Positions 22,623 to 33,716 of a DNA stretch of 64,000 nt are shown piece by piece. Made by a program: the position numbers and the translations under genes. This stretch comes from Phymatolithon calcareum (lineage: Eukaryota; Rhodophyta; Florideophyceae; Hapalidiales): the NCBI GenBank assembly GCA_977006965.1, contig OZ345365.1, positions 930,001-994,000 on the forward strand, read 5' to 3'. Below the pieces are notes generated by a model, which saw only the letters and a program-made list of their open reading frames with translations, was not told where the DNA came from and did no database searches. Position 1 is the stretch's first letter. Every line of letters starts with the position of its first letter.

Positions 22623-22829
22623 TTAACCCTCTGCACATCCACTACTGGACGAATCTGGACCGAATTGGACATCCTACTTTTTTTAAATATATTCTGTAGA
22701 TATTTTTCGTTAAAATGATTGAAAAATAGTACATTTCTGGTTTTGAAAGCAACCTTTCGAAGTATTCAGCAGTTACCGAGCTTTAGCACTATTCCAAGGT
22801 TCTACTACAGTATCTTTAAAGTCCTTGTA

Positions 22830-23092
22830 TGTTTCAGGCTGTGAACAAGTGAGGACTGCTCGCAACCTGAAATTGCAGCCTGCTGCAGGACAGGGGAGTA
22901 ATTTTCCCCCTCGAGGTCCCGAAGGAGATCAGAGGTGGGTTTTTGTACCCCACTGAATCGTGGTACATCAGCAAAAAGATATTCTTCCGTAAACGGAATC
23001 CAGCCAAAACCTCAGCGCACTAGGAAAGTTGCCACAAGCGTCAGCAGATGCGTTGGTAACTTTTAAATAAATATCTACGTTTCTTCTTCTTT
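22830..23092 (+). mobile_element. LINE-D, 5'-truncated, 15 bp duplication
   Basis: A 263 bp insertion bordered by TTTAAAGTCCTTGTA at 22815-22829 and 23093-23107. It begins within the last codons of LINE-D ORF2 (the FQAV region of 18520) and contains the full 3' UTR. Confidence 0.92.
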
Positions 23093-23406
23093 TTTAAAGT
23101 CCTTGTAATCATATGCGACCAGCCCTGTATAGCAAGAGTAAACCTCTTACAGTCCGAAATGTCACGTTTTGGACAGAAAACGACGGTTTTAGTCGACGAA
23201 GAAACTGTCTTGGGAAAAAGGAAAAATACTTTCCAGTCGTTGCTGTGAAGAATACTTCCAGATTGAAATGAGATTCGCAGCCGAACATGCCAGCTCTCTA
23301 CATCATCAGAACGAATAGACATTATTAGGTACAGGAAATGCCACTTTGCTCGTAGCTTCTCTCGTGGCGCACCAAATCATCCCAAAACATCTCACCTCCG
23401 ATGCAT

Positions 23407-24300
23407 ACGCTTGTCCAATCTGCAGAAGCACTTCGATCAACATTCCTGACAAAGGAAGGAGAGACCCTCGAATCGAAGACAAAGAGTAAAATTCCGTACG
23501 ACAAGACAAGAGAACTCCCTGTAGTACTTAAATTTCCACAACTGAAACACAGGCAACTGGCGGTTCAGTACGCCTTTGGAAGATTTCCCCAAGTGTCTAC
23601 CACACTGATGGCAGATAGATTCGGAAACAAAGTCAGGCAGCACATGGAGACCCTGGATCGCAACTTTTCAGCCTCTGAACTCAAAAACGGAAGAAGGTAT
23701 AAGCGGAAGAAGGTATGGTGTCAAAAAAGCAACGCCTTCAAGCAACAGTCAGAGTCTGGTCGTTGGAAGAAGAGGGTCGGATAGTTAAAATCCCGATCGA
23801 CGTACCGAACGACCTACCAGGAGTGCTATATATAAGGGACAGAACTACGCGGCTGAGATGCCTGCGAGTTATTTTCAACAGAGTGCCTTTGTGGAGAAAG
23901 TCCATTCTGGCGAAATACTTTGGGGCTGGTGCTGTGGTGGAGCTTATCGTGTTGCAACGTATACTACGGACTATGAAGATGGATCAAGAACGGAATATGA
24001 ATGCAAAAGACTTACTCGGGCCCTGACAGGGAGAGAAATTCGAATCAAGGAGATATTAGAAGGAGAGTAGAGAGATGAGTATCGAAAACATCGAGAAGCT
24101 GCCCTGTTACTCAACTTGAGGCTTTGGGAGCTTTTAAAATAAAATCAATATATATCCCCTCTGAACTCAAGGAGGAAGACAGAGCGGCAACAGATCACCA
24201 GACATAAGAGTAGAGCCACCCTAGTGAGGGTAGCACCTGAGGAAGCCTTGCCCGTATATTCGTATGACTGTGGGGCTTTAAAAAATTGCAATTAAAAAAA
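23407..24300 (+). mobile_element. LINE-A, 5'-truncated, 13 bp duplication, split by LINE-C
   Basis: Bordered by ACCTCCGATGCAT at 23394-23406 and 24301-24313. It encodes KHRQLAVQYAFGRFPQVSTT and the following LINE-A C-terminus, is interrupted at 23685-24157, and ends with the family A hairpin and AT-rich tail. Confidence 0.92.
23685..24157 (+). mobile_element. LINE-C, 5'-truncated, nested in LINE-A
   Basis: A 473 bp insertion bordered by CCTCTGAACTCAA at 23672-23684 and 24158-24170. It encodes LPGVLYIRDRTTRLRCLR, IFNRVPLWRKSILAKYFG and the YECKRLTRALTGREIRIKEI terminus, with a frameshift. The AGCTTTTAAAATAAAA end is intact. Confidence 0.92.
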
Positions 24301-24430
24301 ACCTCCGATGCATGTCCGCGAAGAAGGGCAAGAAACGCTCCACGAAGTATTTCGACTCGCTGGAGACGCACAATAAAAGTATGCTACTGTGTCCCGATAA
24401 ACCTCAATTGTTGCAGTACGAGAGGGTTAA

Positions 24431-24590
24431 AGAAGAAGAAAGGTTCAAAAGTTACCAACTCATCTACGTACTAAAAACGGGGATATGTGATGTTTTTATT
24501 GTAATCTCCCAAAACCTCAATTTAAGTAGCAGGTCTGCTTCTCACTATTCTACACTCTATTATCCTAAAATCTGCTTATTTGTAATAGGG
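24431..24590 (-). repeat. Short LINE-D and LINE-C tail remnants
   Basis: 24431-24470 is a decayed reversed LINE-D tail (AAGAAGAAAGG...AAAAGTTACCAA). 24483-24585 is a reversed LINE-C tail (CTCCCAAAACCTCAA). Confidence 0.5.
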
Positions 24591-24741
24591 ACCTTTGGTA
24601 AAACTGTCTCCTCGCACCTACGTGCATATTTCACTGAACTCGCGCTGCAGTATGCCTGTGGCAGATTCCCACAGGTGTCAACAACAAGTATGACTGAAGA
24701 ATTCGGCAAAAGAGCCAGAGAGCATATGGAGACCCTTGAAT

Positions 24742-25752
24742 CAGCGTTTCATTTGGACGGATGACGGATGAATCCAGTACGCCAAATGCCACGCAACAAG
24801 TGTCCAATGGACTAGCGAGATCTCCAAGAGTATGATTCAATCCAGTTTGTCGGGGTAGACGATTTAAAATTTGGAATTTTCTTCGTCCGCTCGAGAAAGA
24901 ATCTAATGCTTTTGAGTCCGGTAGCCCTACAGCGATAAGCTAGGCTGAATCTGTATCCAGTCCGACAGGATTCGTCGTTCTGAAACCTATATCAGCAAGC
25001 ATCCAGTTATTTCGCGATAAAATCAGTGAAAATAATGAAGTCAATTTGATTATCCGCATCAAATCCAAGAGTCATAAATTCAATCCAGTGGATGTACACG
25101 TGTACATCCGCTGGATTTGGTTGGTGAATAATGAGTGTACACTCATTATTCATCAACCAAAAGTAATTTCTATTTGAAAGGCATGAATCCAAACTCTCCC
25201 ACCGACCGTCGAACGGAACATGAACTTCAAGTGCTGCAAAGTAAGTAGACAACAGTCCATCTCATTCATGGAACCTGAAATGCAATGCGATTCTTGAGTC
25301 ATCTTTGAGACGTCCCAGCTGCATTGCGATCTAATCCAGGAAAAGGATTTTGCATACTAACGCACCTGTCTGGCATTTGTTTATACTTTCACTCAAATAT
25401 ATACTCATTTTTTGATTGCCACCTTTCTGTAAGGCCCTTAAACGATATCATATCCCGAATCAATCCGGTATTTATCCAATCCGGTTCGATTTGATTCTGC
25501 ATCCATCCGTAATGGATCCGGAAGAAGTTGACATACATCCATATCGACACTTGGAAGCCGGAAGTCGACAAATTATCACTCGGTCCAGAAATCATTTAAG
25601 TTTTACTAGTTCGCTGATAGATTTTGACAACAAAAAAATTATCCAGGAATCCACCAAATTTCCATCAGAAAGTCAAACGTATATCCAAAAGTGCAACAAT
25701 ATCGCGACCGGAGCGACGGATGACTGGATTAGTCCGGCGGAATAAAACGCTG
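24742..25752. mobile_element. hAT-like non-autonomous element, 1,011 bp
   Basis: Flanked by a perfect 8 bp duplication CCTTGAAT (24734-24741 and 25753-25760). Termini are CAGCGTTTCATTTGGACGGA and, reversed, CAGCGTTTTATTCCGCCGGA. The interior repeats AATCCAG/ATCCGG motifs many times and holds two abutting palindromes (25082-25160). No transposase frame. It is distinct from the CAGGGG family. Confidence 0.86.
25082..25160. repeat. Two abutting palindromes (36 and 44 bp)
   Basis: 25082-25117 and 25117-25160 are each almost perfect inverted repeats with no loop (one mismatch each), centred on GTACACGTGTAC and GTGTACAC. They would extrude as a double cruciform. Confidence 0.88.
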
Positions 25753-26095
25753 CCTTGAATGCAAGCTAGCAGGGTACGACCTCGAAGGAGAAAAACAACT
25801 GGAAACAGAAAAGGCGCTAGATGAGCTCTTACTATTTAGCAAGACACTCATAGAATGCATGGAGAACGAAGAAGGGCTGTATTAATCCGCAGAATGCAAG
25901 ACAAAAAGTGGTCGAGTCCAAGCACCAACAATCCCGTAGAGGACTGAAATAGGACTCCTTTGAGTCCTGAGTTTTCCCGTCCGCCATTCTGGTGGACGTT
26001 TTGTGAGCTACACAAAGGTAGGTAGCATCAGAGGAAGCCTTGCCCATATCTTCGGAAGTCTGTGAGGCTTCTAAATAAACTTGAAAGGGAAAAAA

Positions 26096-26989
26096 ACACT
26101 ATGGAACAGGAAGGAACGCTGAGGTCGCCAGTTCGAGTCCTGTCATACAGCCCAAAAAAATCATCAGGACATTCTAAGCATTCATCAGACCGATGTATGC
26201 GTGCGTCGCAATTATAACACGCAACACAATCCGAGTATCGAAAGCGGTAGTGAAAGTCCAAAAGGACATCAAAACGATACCGTTCGGAAAGTAGGCAGGG
26301 CGACACGGGAGAAGACTAGTGAAGCTATGTCAAATAGAACCATGTGAGTTCCGCCTACAGCACCAGCTATCGAAGCACTTGGAAAGGCTGAGGAAGAGAC
26401 AAAAGACGCTGCGGCAGAGCTGAAACTCGAAACGCTCGATTGCATGGGAAAATTGAACAACCTACTGGCATCCAAGATTGTTAATTACAGTTCGAATCCT
26501 GTCACGAGCAAGAATTGAATTACGGTCCGAAAAGGGCACATGAATGCTCCCATGTACTGTAGTGGTGCGCCGCAGTACACGCGGGAAGCAGTTACGGGAA
26601 TACACAGATTGAATCCAGTCCAGAACCATCTTAGAGGCTCCTAGATGTTGAGTAAGGTATACTATGTGTGGCTCACGTATCCTGCAATGAAAGAAAAGAG
26701 ACCTATGCTGCTTTGATCACTGCTTGTAATCGCTTGGTCATCGGGCTTCAAATAGATGACGTACTTCTACTTGTGAAGAATCAACCAATATTACGTCCCA
26801 GTCCTAAGATTTTCATTGAAATTCATTCCTAACTCCTTAGTGGATTTCTCTTGTTCCTCCAGTAGGTAGGATTGCAGAAAATCAAGGGAAGGGCCGGGTC
26901 ACATTGTTCTACACTGTTCATCAGAATCCAAAATTTCCGATTGAAATGACATTGAGCAAACACGTAGCGCCTGAGGAAGCCTTGCCCTT
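26096..26989. other. No gene; two tRNA-like T-arm motifs
   Basis: GTTCGAGTCC (26131-26140) and TTCGAATCC (26491-26499) sit in tRNA-like 3' halves, but T-stems are imperfect and no full cloverleaf is visible. They may be remnants of tRNA-derived SINEs. The rest is unrecognised. Confidence 0.35.
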
Positions 26990-27109
26990 TAAAAAAAATT
27001 ATCAAAAAACTAGTTCTGCTAATATAATTCTGCAAAGACGTGGTGATGTTTTGGACAGTAAGTTCTCATTCAGAGAACAGCGCGAAAAGAATAGCATACT
27101 TTTCGAATC

Positions 27110-27650
27110 GATACTCAAAGAAGAAGAAGAAATGTAGATTTTAATTTAAAAGTATCAGCACATCTGCTGACTGTTGGGGAAAATTTCTTGGCTTGAAGAA
27201 GAAGAAAAGTAGATTATTATTAAAAAGAAACCAACGCATGTGCTGACGTTTGGGGCAACTTTACTAGTGCCAAGAGTTTTTGGCTGGACTCTACCAAAGG
27301 AAGAGTGGAGTAACACGATTCAGTGGGCTACAAAAACTCACATCTGGTCTCCTTCGGGACCTCGAGGGGGAATATATTCCACTATGACTCCACTATTCTG
27401 CTGCATTCGGTGATTTCCGGGTTCGAGCAGTCCTTACTTGGCGAGAGGCTGAAACAGGGTCAAGAGCTTGTCGAGTGCTCGCTTAGTCCAGACATTTTCC
27501 TCTTTTGAGAGTCTGTCCTTTGAGAGGCCATTTATTACGTCTTCTACAGCATCTTTGCCACGCTGGCCGGTGCGCTCGACGAAGTCGATACGCAAAGAGA
27601 GCACAAACAATGGCAGGTTTTTTGCAGTGCTGGCACCAGTCAATTGAAGG
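27110..27650 (-). mobile_element. Two LINE-D copies in tandem
   Basis: 27115-27180 is a short 3' tail. 27185-27650 is a longer copy whose minus strand encodes GQRGKDAVEDVINGLSKDRL and TKRALDKLLTLF, matching the LINE-D C-terminus at 18415-18540. Both are reversed, and each begins with a GAA-rich stretch equivalent to the TTC tail. Confidence 0.75.
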
Positions 27651-28149
27651 ATTTACATAGACAACTGGTGGGCGAAGTTGGGGAGCAGAGAGAAGTAATA
27701 CTAAGGGAATTCAACCTCCAGTAGCGCAGCAGATAACTGTTCATGTACAGGTTAAGAATGATTAGAACAATGCCAGGTTTGAGTGGAATTGTGCAGATTT
27801 CTTGGATAAGTCGTTCGAGACCACGTATAGCTTCATGCTTTTCATTCGCAAGAACGTCTTGACTTGCAGATCAGTTTTCTTCGCAGTGGCTATCTGACAG
27901 GACAAATATGCATAAATTAGCACAAGGCCTAGAACAGACAAAGTGTAATTTCATGCAAATGGAACATTACAGTTTTCTGTCTCCTCCAAGCATATGCAGG
28001 AAGGGAAATCCCCGGGCGAACTGCTACGTATACTGTTTGCAATTGAAGGAGCTCGGCTCGAAGCAAGAGGAAGGAGAAAAATACCATACGACAAATCAGA
28101 CGATATCAGAGACAACCTCATGTTTAGCCAGGTGTGACATCGACAGCTG

Positions 28150-28440
28150 GTCATAAAATACGGAAGCAGAAGGTTCCCTCCTCAAGTGAGCGCGACGCTA
28201 AAATCGAGCAAATTTGGACCGGCAGTCGAGCGCCGCCTGGGGACCGTACACAAGAACCTAACATATTATGAAGTGGACTCTGGAGAAGTGTTAACATCGG
28301 AAAAGGAATTAGACTCCACTCTACTCTGCAGTGTCACCATAATTGATATTATGGAAAACGGTGAGTGCATGTATTAGGGACCAGGTGATCTACTAGAAGG
28401 AACAAGTTCCTAAAAGCTGTTCCCAGACAGTCGAAGGAGT
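28150..28440 (+). mobile_element. LINE-J fragment
   Basis: It encodes RRFPPQVSATL-like text across a frameshift, then EVDSGEVLTSEKELDSTLLCSVTIID and MENGECMY. This is the C-terminal LINE module in a family distinct from A, B and F. Confidence 0.6.
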
Positions 28441-29024
28441 ATTACGAAGGGCCTTTTAAAGAAAAAATTGAACAGTTGCAACAAATTACCCAACATGTCA
28501 ATTTAAAAAAGCCCACGAATACTTTTCGTCGCACCCCACCAGGAAGTGCACCAAGTACAAGAACCACCGGCTAGATTTCTTAATAGATGTTTATTTATAG
28601 ACCTCAGTTGCAATCCTAAGACTGTAAAGAAGCGGCTTTTCATGTCTTGTTCATTCCGGTATGTCGCCTAGTCCCTAATACACGGGCTCGTCGTGTTATA
28701 ATTGTAGAGTCTAGTGCCTTCTAGGACCACCACGTAGGTAATGCACAGTAAGGTATGTCACCCCTCCGGCATACACAGCAACGATTGGATTAAATATCGT
28801 GCTGTGCGTTCGCAAGCCGTACATGAAAATTCAATTTTTTTTTCGAAATTTCGAATTCATCTAAAATTACTTCCTCCCTAATTTCATTATCGTGCGCACA
28901 GTGCCCCAAAGGCATTTCAAAAGGTATACCCTTCTTCCCAAATACTTTACTTGTGGCCCAGCGCCACCTTTGTTCCTTGAGTTCCACTACATTTAATAAT
29001 TAATTGAGCTTATAGCATATCGGA

Positions 29025-29205
29025 GGAGGGTTTTTGCAGCTAGGGCAGCAACTGTAAACTGAAATCGGCCTGCGTGCATCCGACCAGAGTAAAGGGGCTA
29101 CAAGAGAAGCAGCAACCGAAACGCATCTCCCTTACAGTCTCATGAGTGTTGCTGAGGGCGTTTTTAAAATAAATACCAAATTTAAAAATATATATATATA
29201 TATAT
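29025..29205 (+). mobile_element. LINE-B 3' end with AT microsatellite
   Basis: Contains GGAGGAGGGTTTTTGCAGCTAG, the CGAAACGCATCTCCC...GAGGGCGTTT hairpin and a tail running into a TA dinucleotide repeat (29190-29205). It interrupts the copy 1 duplicated unit. Confidence 0.8.
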
Positions 29206-29323
29206 GCAACAAGACAGTATATAGCTTCATACTCAAGACACACTCCGAATCTCGAATCACAACCCCTTCTTGGAGAAATTAGCACATCAAGATTGAGAGC
29301 GAAATTCCTCATCAAGTTGTTCA

Positions 29324-29656
29324 ATGACCTTAGTTTCACGACCTTTCACCAGCAGAGTAATTCGAAGCCCTCCGTCATCCTCGCCTGCTGCACACACACT
29401 TTCGCGCTCTCATGCGATTGGCGGTTGCGCTTGGCCTTTCGCTCTGGGCATAACCAAGAACATGTTACTTATATCGTCAAGATTTATGTTTCAAGGATCA
29501 CGTCCGTCCTCAAAAGTGCTTGTTATCATTTTGTCTGTACTCGCATTCCTTCTGCTTTTGGCGCTATGTGTGTTGCTATACTTCGTTTGTAGTCCGACAC
29601 CAACGTACAATTCTACCGAGGCTGGCACACCATATCGCGAATCTTCGGCCGGCTAG
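29324..29656 (+). CDS. Hypothetical single-pass membrane ORF (110 aa)
   Basis: The ATG at 29324 opens 110 codons. Residues about 65-89 (VLVIILSVLAFLLLLALCVL onward) form one hydrophobic membrane helix. The N-terminal part is Ser/Pro/Arg-rich. Function unknown. The equivalent stretch in copy 2 (32310-32590) has lost the ATG and is cut by LINE-A before the helix ends. This may be a decayed gene of the duplicated unit or chance. Confidence 0.35.
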   Translation: MTLVSRPFTSRVIRSPPSSSPAAHTLSRSHAIGGCAWPFALGITKNMLLISSRFMFQGSRPSSKVLVIILSVLAFLLLLALCVLLYFVCSPTPTYNSTEAGTPYRESSAG

Positions 29657-30229
29657 ACAAGTAACTGTCATCCCTCCTTGTCTTTCACCGCGGTTGTGCC
29701 GTCAGATGAGACACATCAACGAAATGGGGCGATCGCCTAGAGCAACTGCAGCATCCGCTCACCGTGCTTATGTATATCCTCGCCACACCAAACCCGATTC
29801 TCAATTGCTGATCAATGCAATGATTAAAAGGCAGCTCAATGGCTAATTTTGCCCCTGAACGAAGAAATTTGAGCGTAACTCCATATCGACAGCGTGCGAA
29901 ATCAAACCCCGAATATTGCCGCTGTTGGACAATCGTACTGTGTTACTATATATTCCGACAGAGCCACAGTTCTTTATGAACATAAAGGGCCCCGTCTTCA
30001 ATGCGTTCTGTAAGGACTTAAACTCGAAATCCGCGTCCTGTGCGAGAGTTCAAAAGAAACGAACCTCGACCTCCAACTTATAAACAGAACGAATTCTTTC
30101 CCCAGAATGAATCTTACAATCTAAAACGGCTACCAAATGGATTTTCATGACTATAGTTGACTCTCCTTCACCCATAACAGCATAGTACATCGCAACATAT
30201 CCCAACGCCTCACTTAGTGTCTATTTTTC
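29657..30229. other. No gene recognised
   Basis: No motif-bearing frame, repeat or terminal structure seen. Confidence 0.35.
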
Positions 30230-30310
30230 TGGGGAGATTTTTATGTTTTTATTTTAGAAACCCTCAACGCCGGTTCACGCCAATACTAGAGCAGCTTCGC
30301 GTTGCTCAGT
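30230..30310 (-). mobile_element. LINE-E 3' tail
   Basis: Reverse complement of the E tail (TTTTAGAAACCCTCAACGCC), as at 42600-42650. Strongly truncated. Confidence 0.65.
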
Positions 30311-30639
30311 GTCTATTTGACAGACCTCCTCCATTGAGAGGCGATTTAAACGCTTGAAATAAAGTCTATAAAGCGAATGAGAAACAGCTCGCTCACGCCA
30401 ATTTCGTAAAGCCGGGCATATCTTGTGCAGGAAGAGTATCCCAACTGCGAACTTAAAAATATTTCGTTCAGCGCTAGCAGCGATATACTGAAGTACCAGT
30501 CCTGCCGTTCCACAAGCAAAAGACCGGTCGCGTGCGGTTTATACATCAGTAAAGACCAGGCAGCATCGGTGATCTTTCTCGCAGAGTGCTCCTGACAATA
30601 CGGGGCCTGAGAGATCATTGAATCGAATAGAAAGAGGAA
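30311..30639. other. No gene recognised
   Basis: The minus-strand frame 30346-30618 has no recognisable features. Confidence 0.35.
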
Positions 30640-31220
30640 ACTTTCGAGCTAGAAGACAGAGAATTTGCAGCAAAACTTACATTTCCGCAAGCGAAACACA
30701 GGCAACTGGCTATTCAGTGCGCGATTGGAAGATTTCTGCAAGTTTCTAAAACATTGATGGCGGACAGATTCGGAAGCAAAGTCAGACAGCATAGGGAGGC
30801 TTTGGTGATCGTTCCTAATACGAAACTCTAGCTTTACTCTGGGGTTAGTAGCAGTGCTTCAAAAAAATTCCATCCGGACTATCTGCTCGCCTTGGGCACG
30901 TCTTAGAGCTTATGCCTGTGACTTGAAATTTCCTCGGTTGTGTCATACGACGAAGAAGAAGAAGAAGAGGAAATTTATATTATAGTGTTACCAATGCATC
31001 TGCTGACGCTTGGGGCAACACTTCTGACGAGACACTAGGACTCAATCGGAACCCAAAAGCTCCATTTCGCTAAAAGTGACATAGTCAGCAAAACTCCAAA
31101 ACCTACCTCTGGTCTCATCGTCATACGACAAAACAAAAACGCGTGAGCTATAGTATAGCGGGTAGCGCCTGAGGAAGCTTTTCCCGTATATTCCTAAGAC
31201 TGTGGGGCTTTTAAAAATAA
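30640..31220 (+). mobile_element. LINE-A fragment split by LINE-D
   Basis: 30640-30830 encodes KHRQLAIQCAIGRFLQVSKT and LMADRFGSKVRQH. 31130-31220 is the family A 3' end. Between them a reversed LINE-D (30952-31119) is inserted. Heavily mutated. Confidence 0.72.
30952..31119 (-). mobile_element. LINE-D 3' fragment with 10 bp duplication
   Basis: Bordered by GTCATACGAC at 30942-30951 and 31120-31129. It begins with GAA repeats (reverse of the TTC tail) and contains the CAGCAGATGCATTGGTAACAC-type hairpin in reverse. Confidence 0.75.
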
Positions 31221-31224
31221 AAAC

Positions 31225-32731
31225 TATCGAGAAAATAGATCCGCATATATGATTGTGCGAAGATTTGGTGCTGCTCATGATGGGAATGTTGTATTTCACG
31301 AAGCGCACGGAGTGACAAGCATAGTTTTCGAATCGATAATGAAAGAGTGCACAAGAAATGACAAACAGGTTCACGTGCCAGTCAATAGAAGGATTTACAA
31401 AGACTAATGAGCGGAGCAGTTAGGGACCAGATAGCAGTAATACTAAGAACATTCAACCTTCAGGAGCGCGCCAGATAACTCTTAACGAATTGGTAAAAGT
31501 CCGGTCCGAGTAGAATTGTGCAGCTTTCTTGGATAAGTTTCGAAGCCATGTTCAGCTTCATGTTTTTCGATTCGAAAGCAATTGAAGCACCTGCCAGGGC
31601 AAGATCTAGAACAGACAATGCGGATAATACGACGAAAAAATGGTAAATTTTATAATTTTCATGCAAGTGGAATATTACCTGACATGACAAATTAAGCAAG
31701 CCCTCGCGTACTCTTCGTCTCTCTCGGCCAGGAAATGTACCGAGTACAACACCCACCATGTAATTTTTTTTTGAAATTATCTTATTATTTGTTTGTTTAA
31801 AGGCCCCAGTTGCAGAATACAGCAAAGACTGTACGGGAGGGCGTCTTTTCGAATCCTGGTATGTCGCCCGGTCCGAAGGACGCGAAATCGTATTTTTTCA
31901 ATTATAGAGACGATTTGGATTTGCAGAGTCTAGTACCTTCGGCGACCACCACAGCAAGGTGTGTCACCGCTGCGGCATACATCGAAACGATTGGGTTAAA
32001 GATCGTGCTGTCCGTTCGCAAGCGCTACATGAGATTCACAAAAATTTTGAAATCACGAATTCATTCATATATCTGGAATTACTTTCTCCATGCTTTCATT
32101 TTCGTGCGCATAATGCTCCAAAGGCATTTAAAAAGGTATACCCTTTCTTCTCAAATACGTTATAGGTGGCCCAGCAACACCTTTGTTCCATGAGGTCCAC
32201 TAAATTCAATATGCAATGTAGCATATATGACAGAACAGCATAAAACGTTCTCACTCAGGATATGTTTCGCAGCTCGAAGCACGACCACTTCTTCGGGAAA
32301 TGAGCAAATCGGGATAGAGAACGATATTCCCAATTAATTGCCTCCAAGTTGTCCAACCAACTCTATTTCGCGTCCGCTCAACAGAAACAGTAGAGTAGTC
32401 CCAAACCCTCCGTCGTCCTCACCTCCTGCACTTACATTTTCGCGATCTCATGTGACTGGCGCTTGCTCTCGGCCTTCTTCTCTGGACATACTCAACAACG
32501 TGAATCTTGACGAAAGGAGTAACATGGCTACTTGTATATTCAAGATTAATATTTCGTGGATAGCATTCGTGCTCAACAGTGCTTATTATCCCGAGTACAT
32601 GCCAGGGGCTCAGATAGAATACCAGACATGAGTAGAGCCGCCCTAGTGAGGGTAGCATCTGAAGAAGCCTTGCGCGTATGTTTGTATGACTGTAGGGCTT
32701 TAAAAAATTGCAATAAAAAAGTGCAAATTAT
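31225..32731. repeat. Multi-kb duplicated unit, copy 2
   Basis: Co-linear with 26990-29560 but lacking that copy's LINE insertions. It ends in a LINE-A tail (32590-32719). On the minus strand, 31460-31700 is open with a hydrophobic stretch (FFVVLSALSVLDLALAGASI), and part of this (LIQE..CTI) is also readable in copy 1. The unit may once have encoded a membrane protein. Confidence 0.6.
32590..32719 (+). mobile_element. LINE-A 3' tail with imperfect 12 bp duplication
   Basis: Family A tail beginning near TACATGCCAGGGGCTC and ending in CAATAAAAA. Flanks AGTGCTTATTAT (32578-32589) and AGTGCAAATTAT (32720-32731) differ at two positions. Confidence 0.7.
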
Positions 32732-33221
32732 AGCTTTATCATATACCACCAGTCTCCCGAATCTGGCACTCACTTTTTTTATATAATTCAAGTTTATTTT
32801 TTTAACTAAGAATCCATATAACAGCCGGGACAGAGGAATACGGGGTGGTGAAAATTATCAAATCCGCTACGATCCCGGTAGCACCGAGGCCCAGTGCATG
32901 GGATAGCGGATATAGTACAGACTCTAGCAGTATAGCTGTTGTTCGAATTGCGTGCGTTTTGGGCCAGCTTGGGTGCAGTTTTGTCGATCAAAACAGAATC
33001 GTAAATAGAAAGTGATCTTGGGAATTGAACTGATAGAAGTCTTCGAGCAAGAGCTTCTCAGCTCGTCGAAGGATGATACGCGAACTAGGTGTTCGCTACC
33101 TTATCACAAGGTAGGCCTCAGCGAAGTTCGTGCATACACTCGGGTACTTCTGGGTTGGTTCAATTCGTTGCCTCTTTTTACTGTCGATGGCATTAGAGAA
33201 CACTGATATACTACTCCCCAT

Positions 33222-33241
33222 ATTCATTCATTCATTCATTC
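33222..33241 (+). repeat. ATTC tetranucleotide microsatellite
   Basis: About five ATTC units. Confidence 0.85.
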
Positions 33242-33716
33242 TGCCTTTTCCCCTAATGGGTCTAGCAGCGATTCGAGGGTCTGAGTTTTTGCGGAGTTTG
33301 GTGGAATAACTTACAGCTTCCCGAATGCTTTCTCTGCCTCCTGCACTCCCCTTTCGGGTACTCCCCATATACTCATACTCATAATAATTACCGACTGGAC
33401 TGACAACGTAACATGCAAATGTGTCCAAAGGTTGGACACACATAAACATAGAACAATAAAACAACAAAGTGGAAAACATAAAAAAATACAAACAAACAAG
33501 ACGATAAGACGTAATCTTTCGCATCAGCACATGAGACGGAAAAACTCATGCGAATGGCCGAGTTCCCGGTGCGTCCATTCCAGTGCATTGACAAGTTTTT
33601 AGCTTTTCGCTGCCTTCACATCGGATCATGGCCGCAAGAGCAGTGCTTTTCACTCCCGTAAACGATGGTTTTCATATTATGATAACTAAAATAATATTTT
33701 GCACCTAAATCGCCCT

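Larger units (their letters stand above)
22623..24430. repeat. Repeat R copy 1, carrying three nested LINEs
   Basis: The backbone 22623-22829, 23093-23406 and 24301-24430 matches 52320-52990 at moderate identity. It is interrupted by LINE-D (22830-23092) and by LINE-A (23407-24300), which itself holds LINE-C. The last backbone part encodes MSAKKGKKRSTKYFDSLE..., also partly open in copy 2. The element type is unknown. Confidence 0.7.
24640..26095 (+). mobile_element. LINE-F, 5'-truncated, split by a hAT-like element
   Basis: The left piece encodes LQYACGRFPQVSTTSMTEEFG and HMETLE. The right piece resumes at 25753 with AGYDLEGEKQLETEKALDEL and ends ENEEGLY, then the family F 3' UTR with GAAGCCT...AGGCTTC hairpin and TAAATAAAC end (to about 26095). 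The missing middle is the insertion 24742-25752. Confidence 0.85.
26990..29600. repeat. Multi-kb duplicated unit, copy 1
   Basis: Segments 26990-27110, 27635-27960, 28445-29000 and 29200-29560 align in order with 31225-31345, 31385-31720, 31690-32200 and 32220-32590. Differences are mainly insertions of LINE-D, LINE-J and LINE-B in this copy. Whether the unit is a segmental duplication or an old transposon is unclear. Confidence 0.65.

Noticed and set aside
24895-25740. Possible CRISPR-like array from repeated AATCCAG motifs
   Set aside because: Motifs are short, irregularly spaced and on both strands; the stretch is inside a transposon with terminal repeats.
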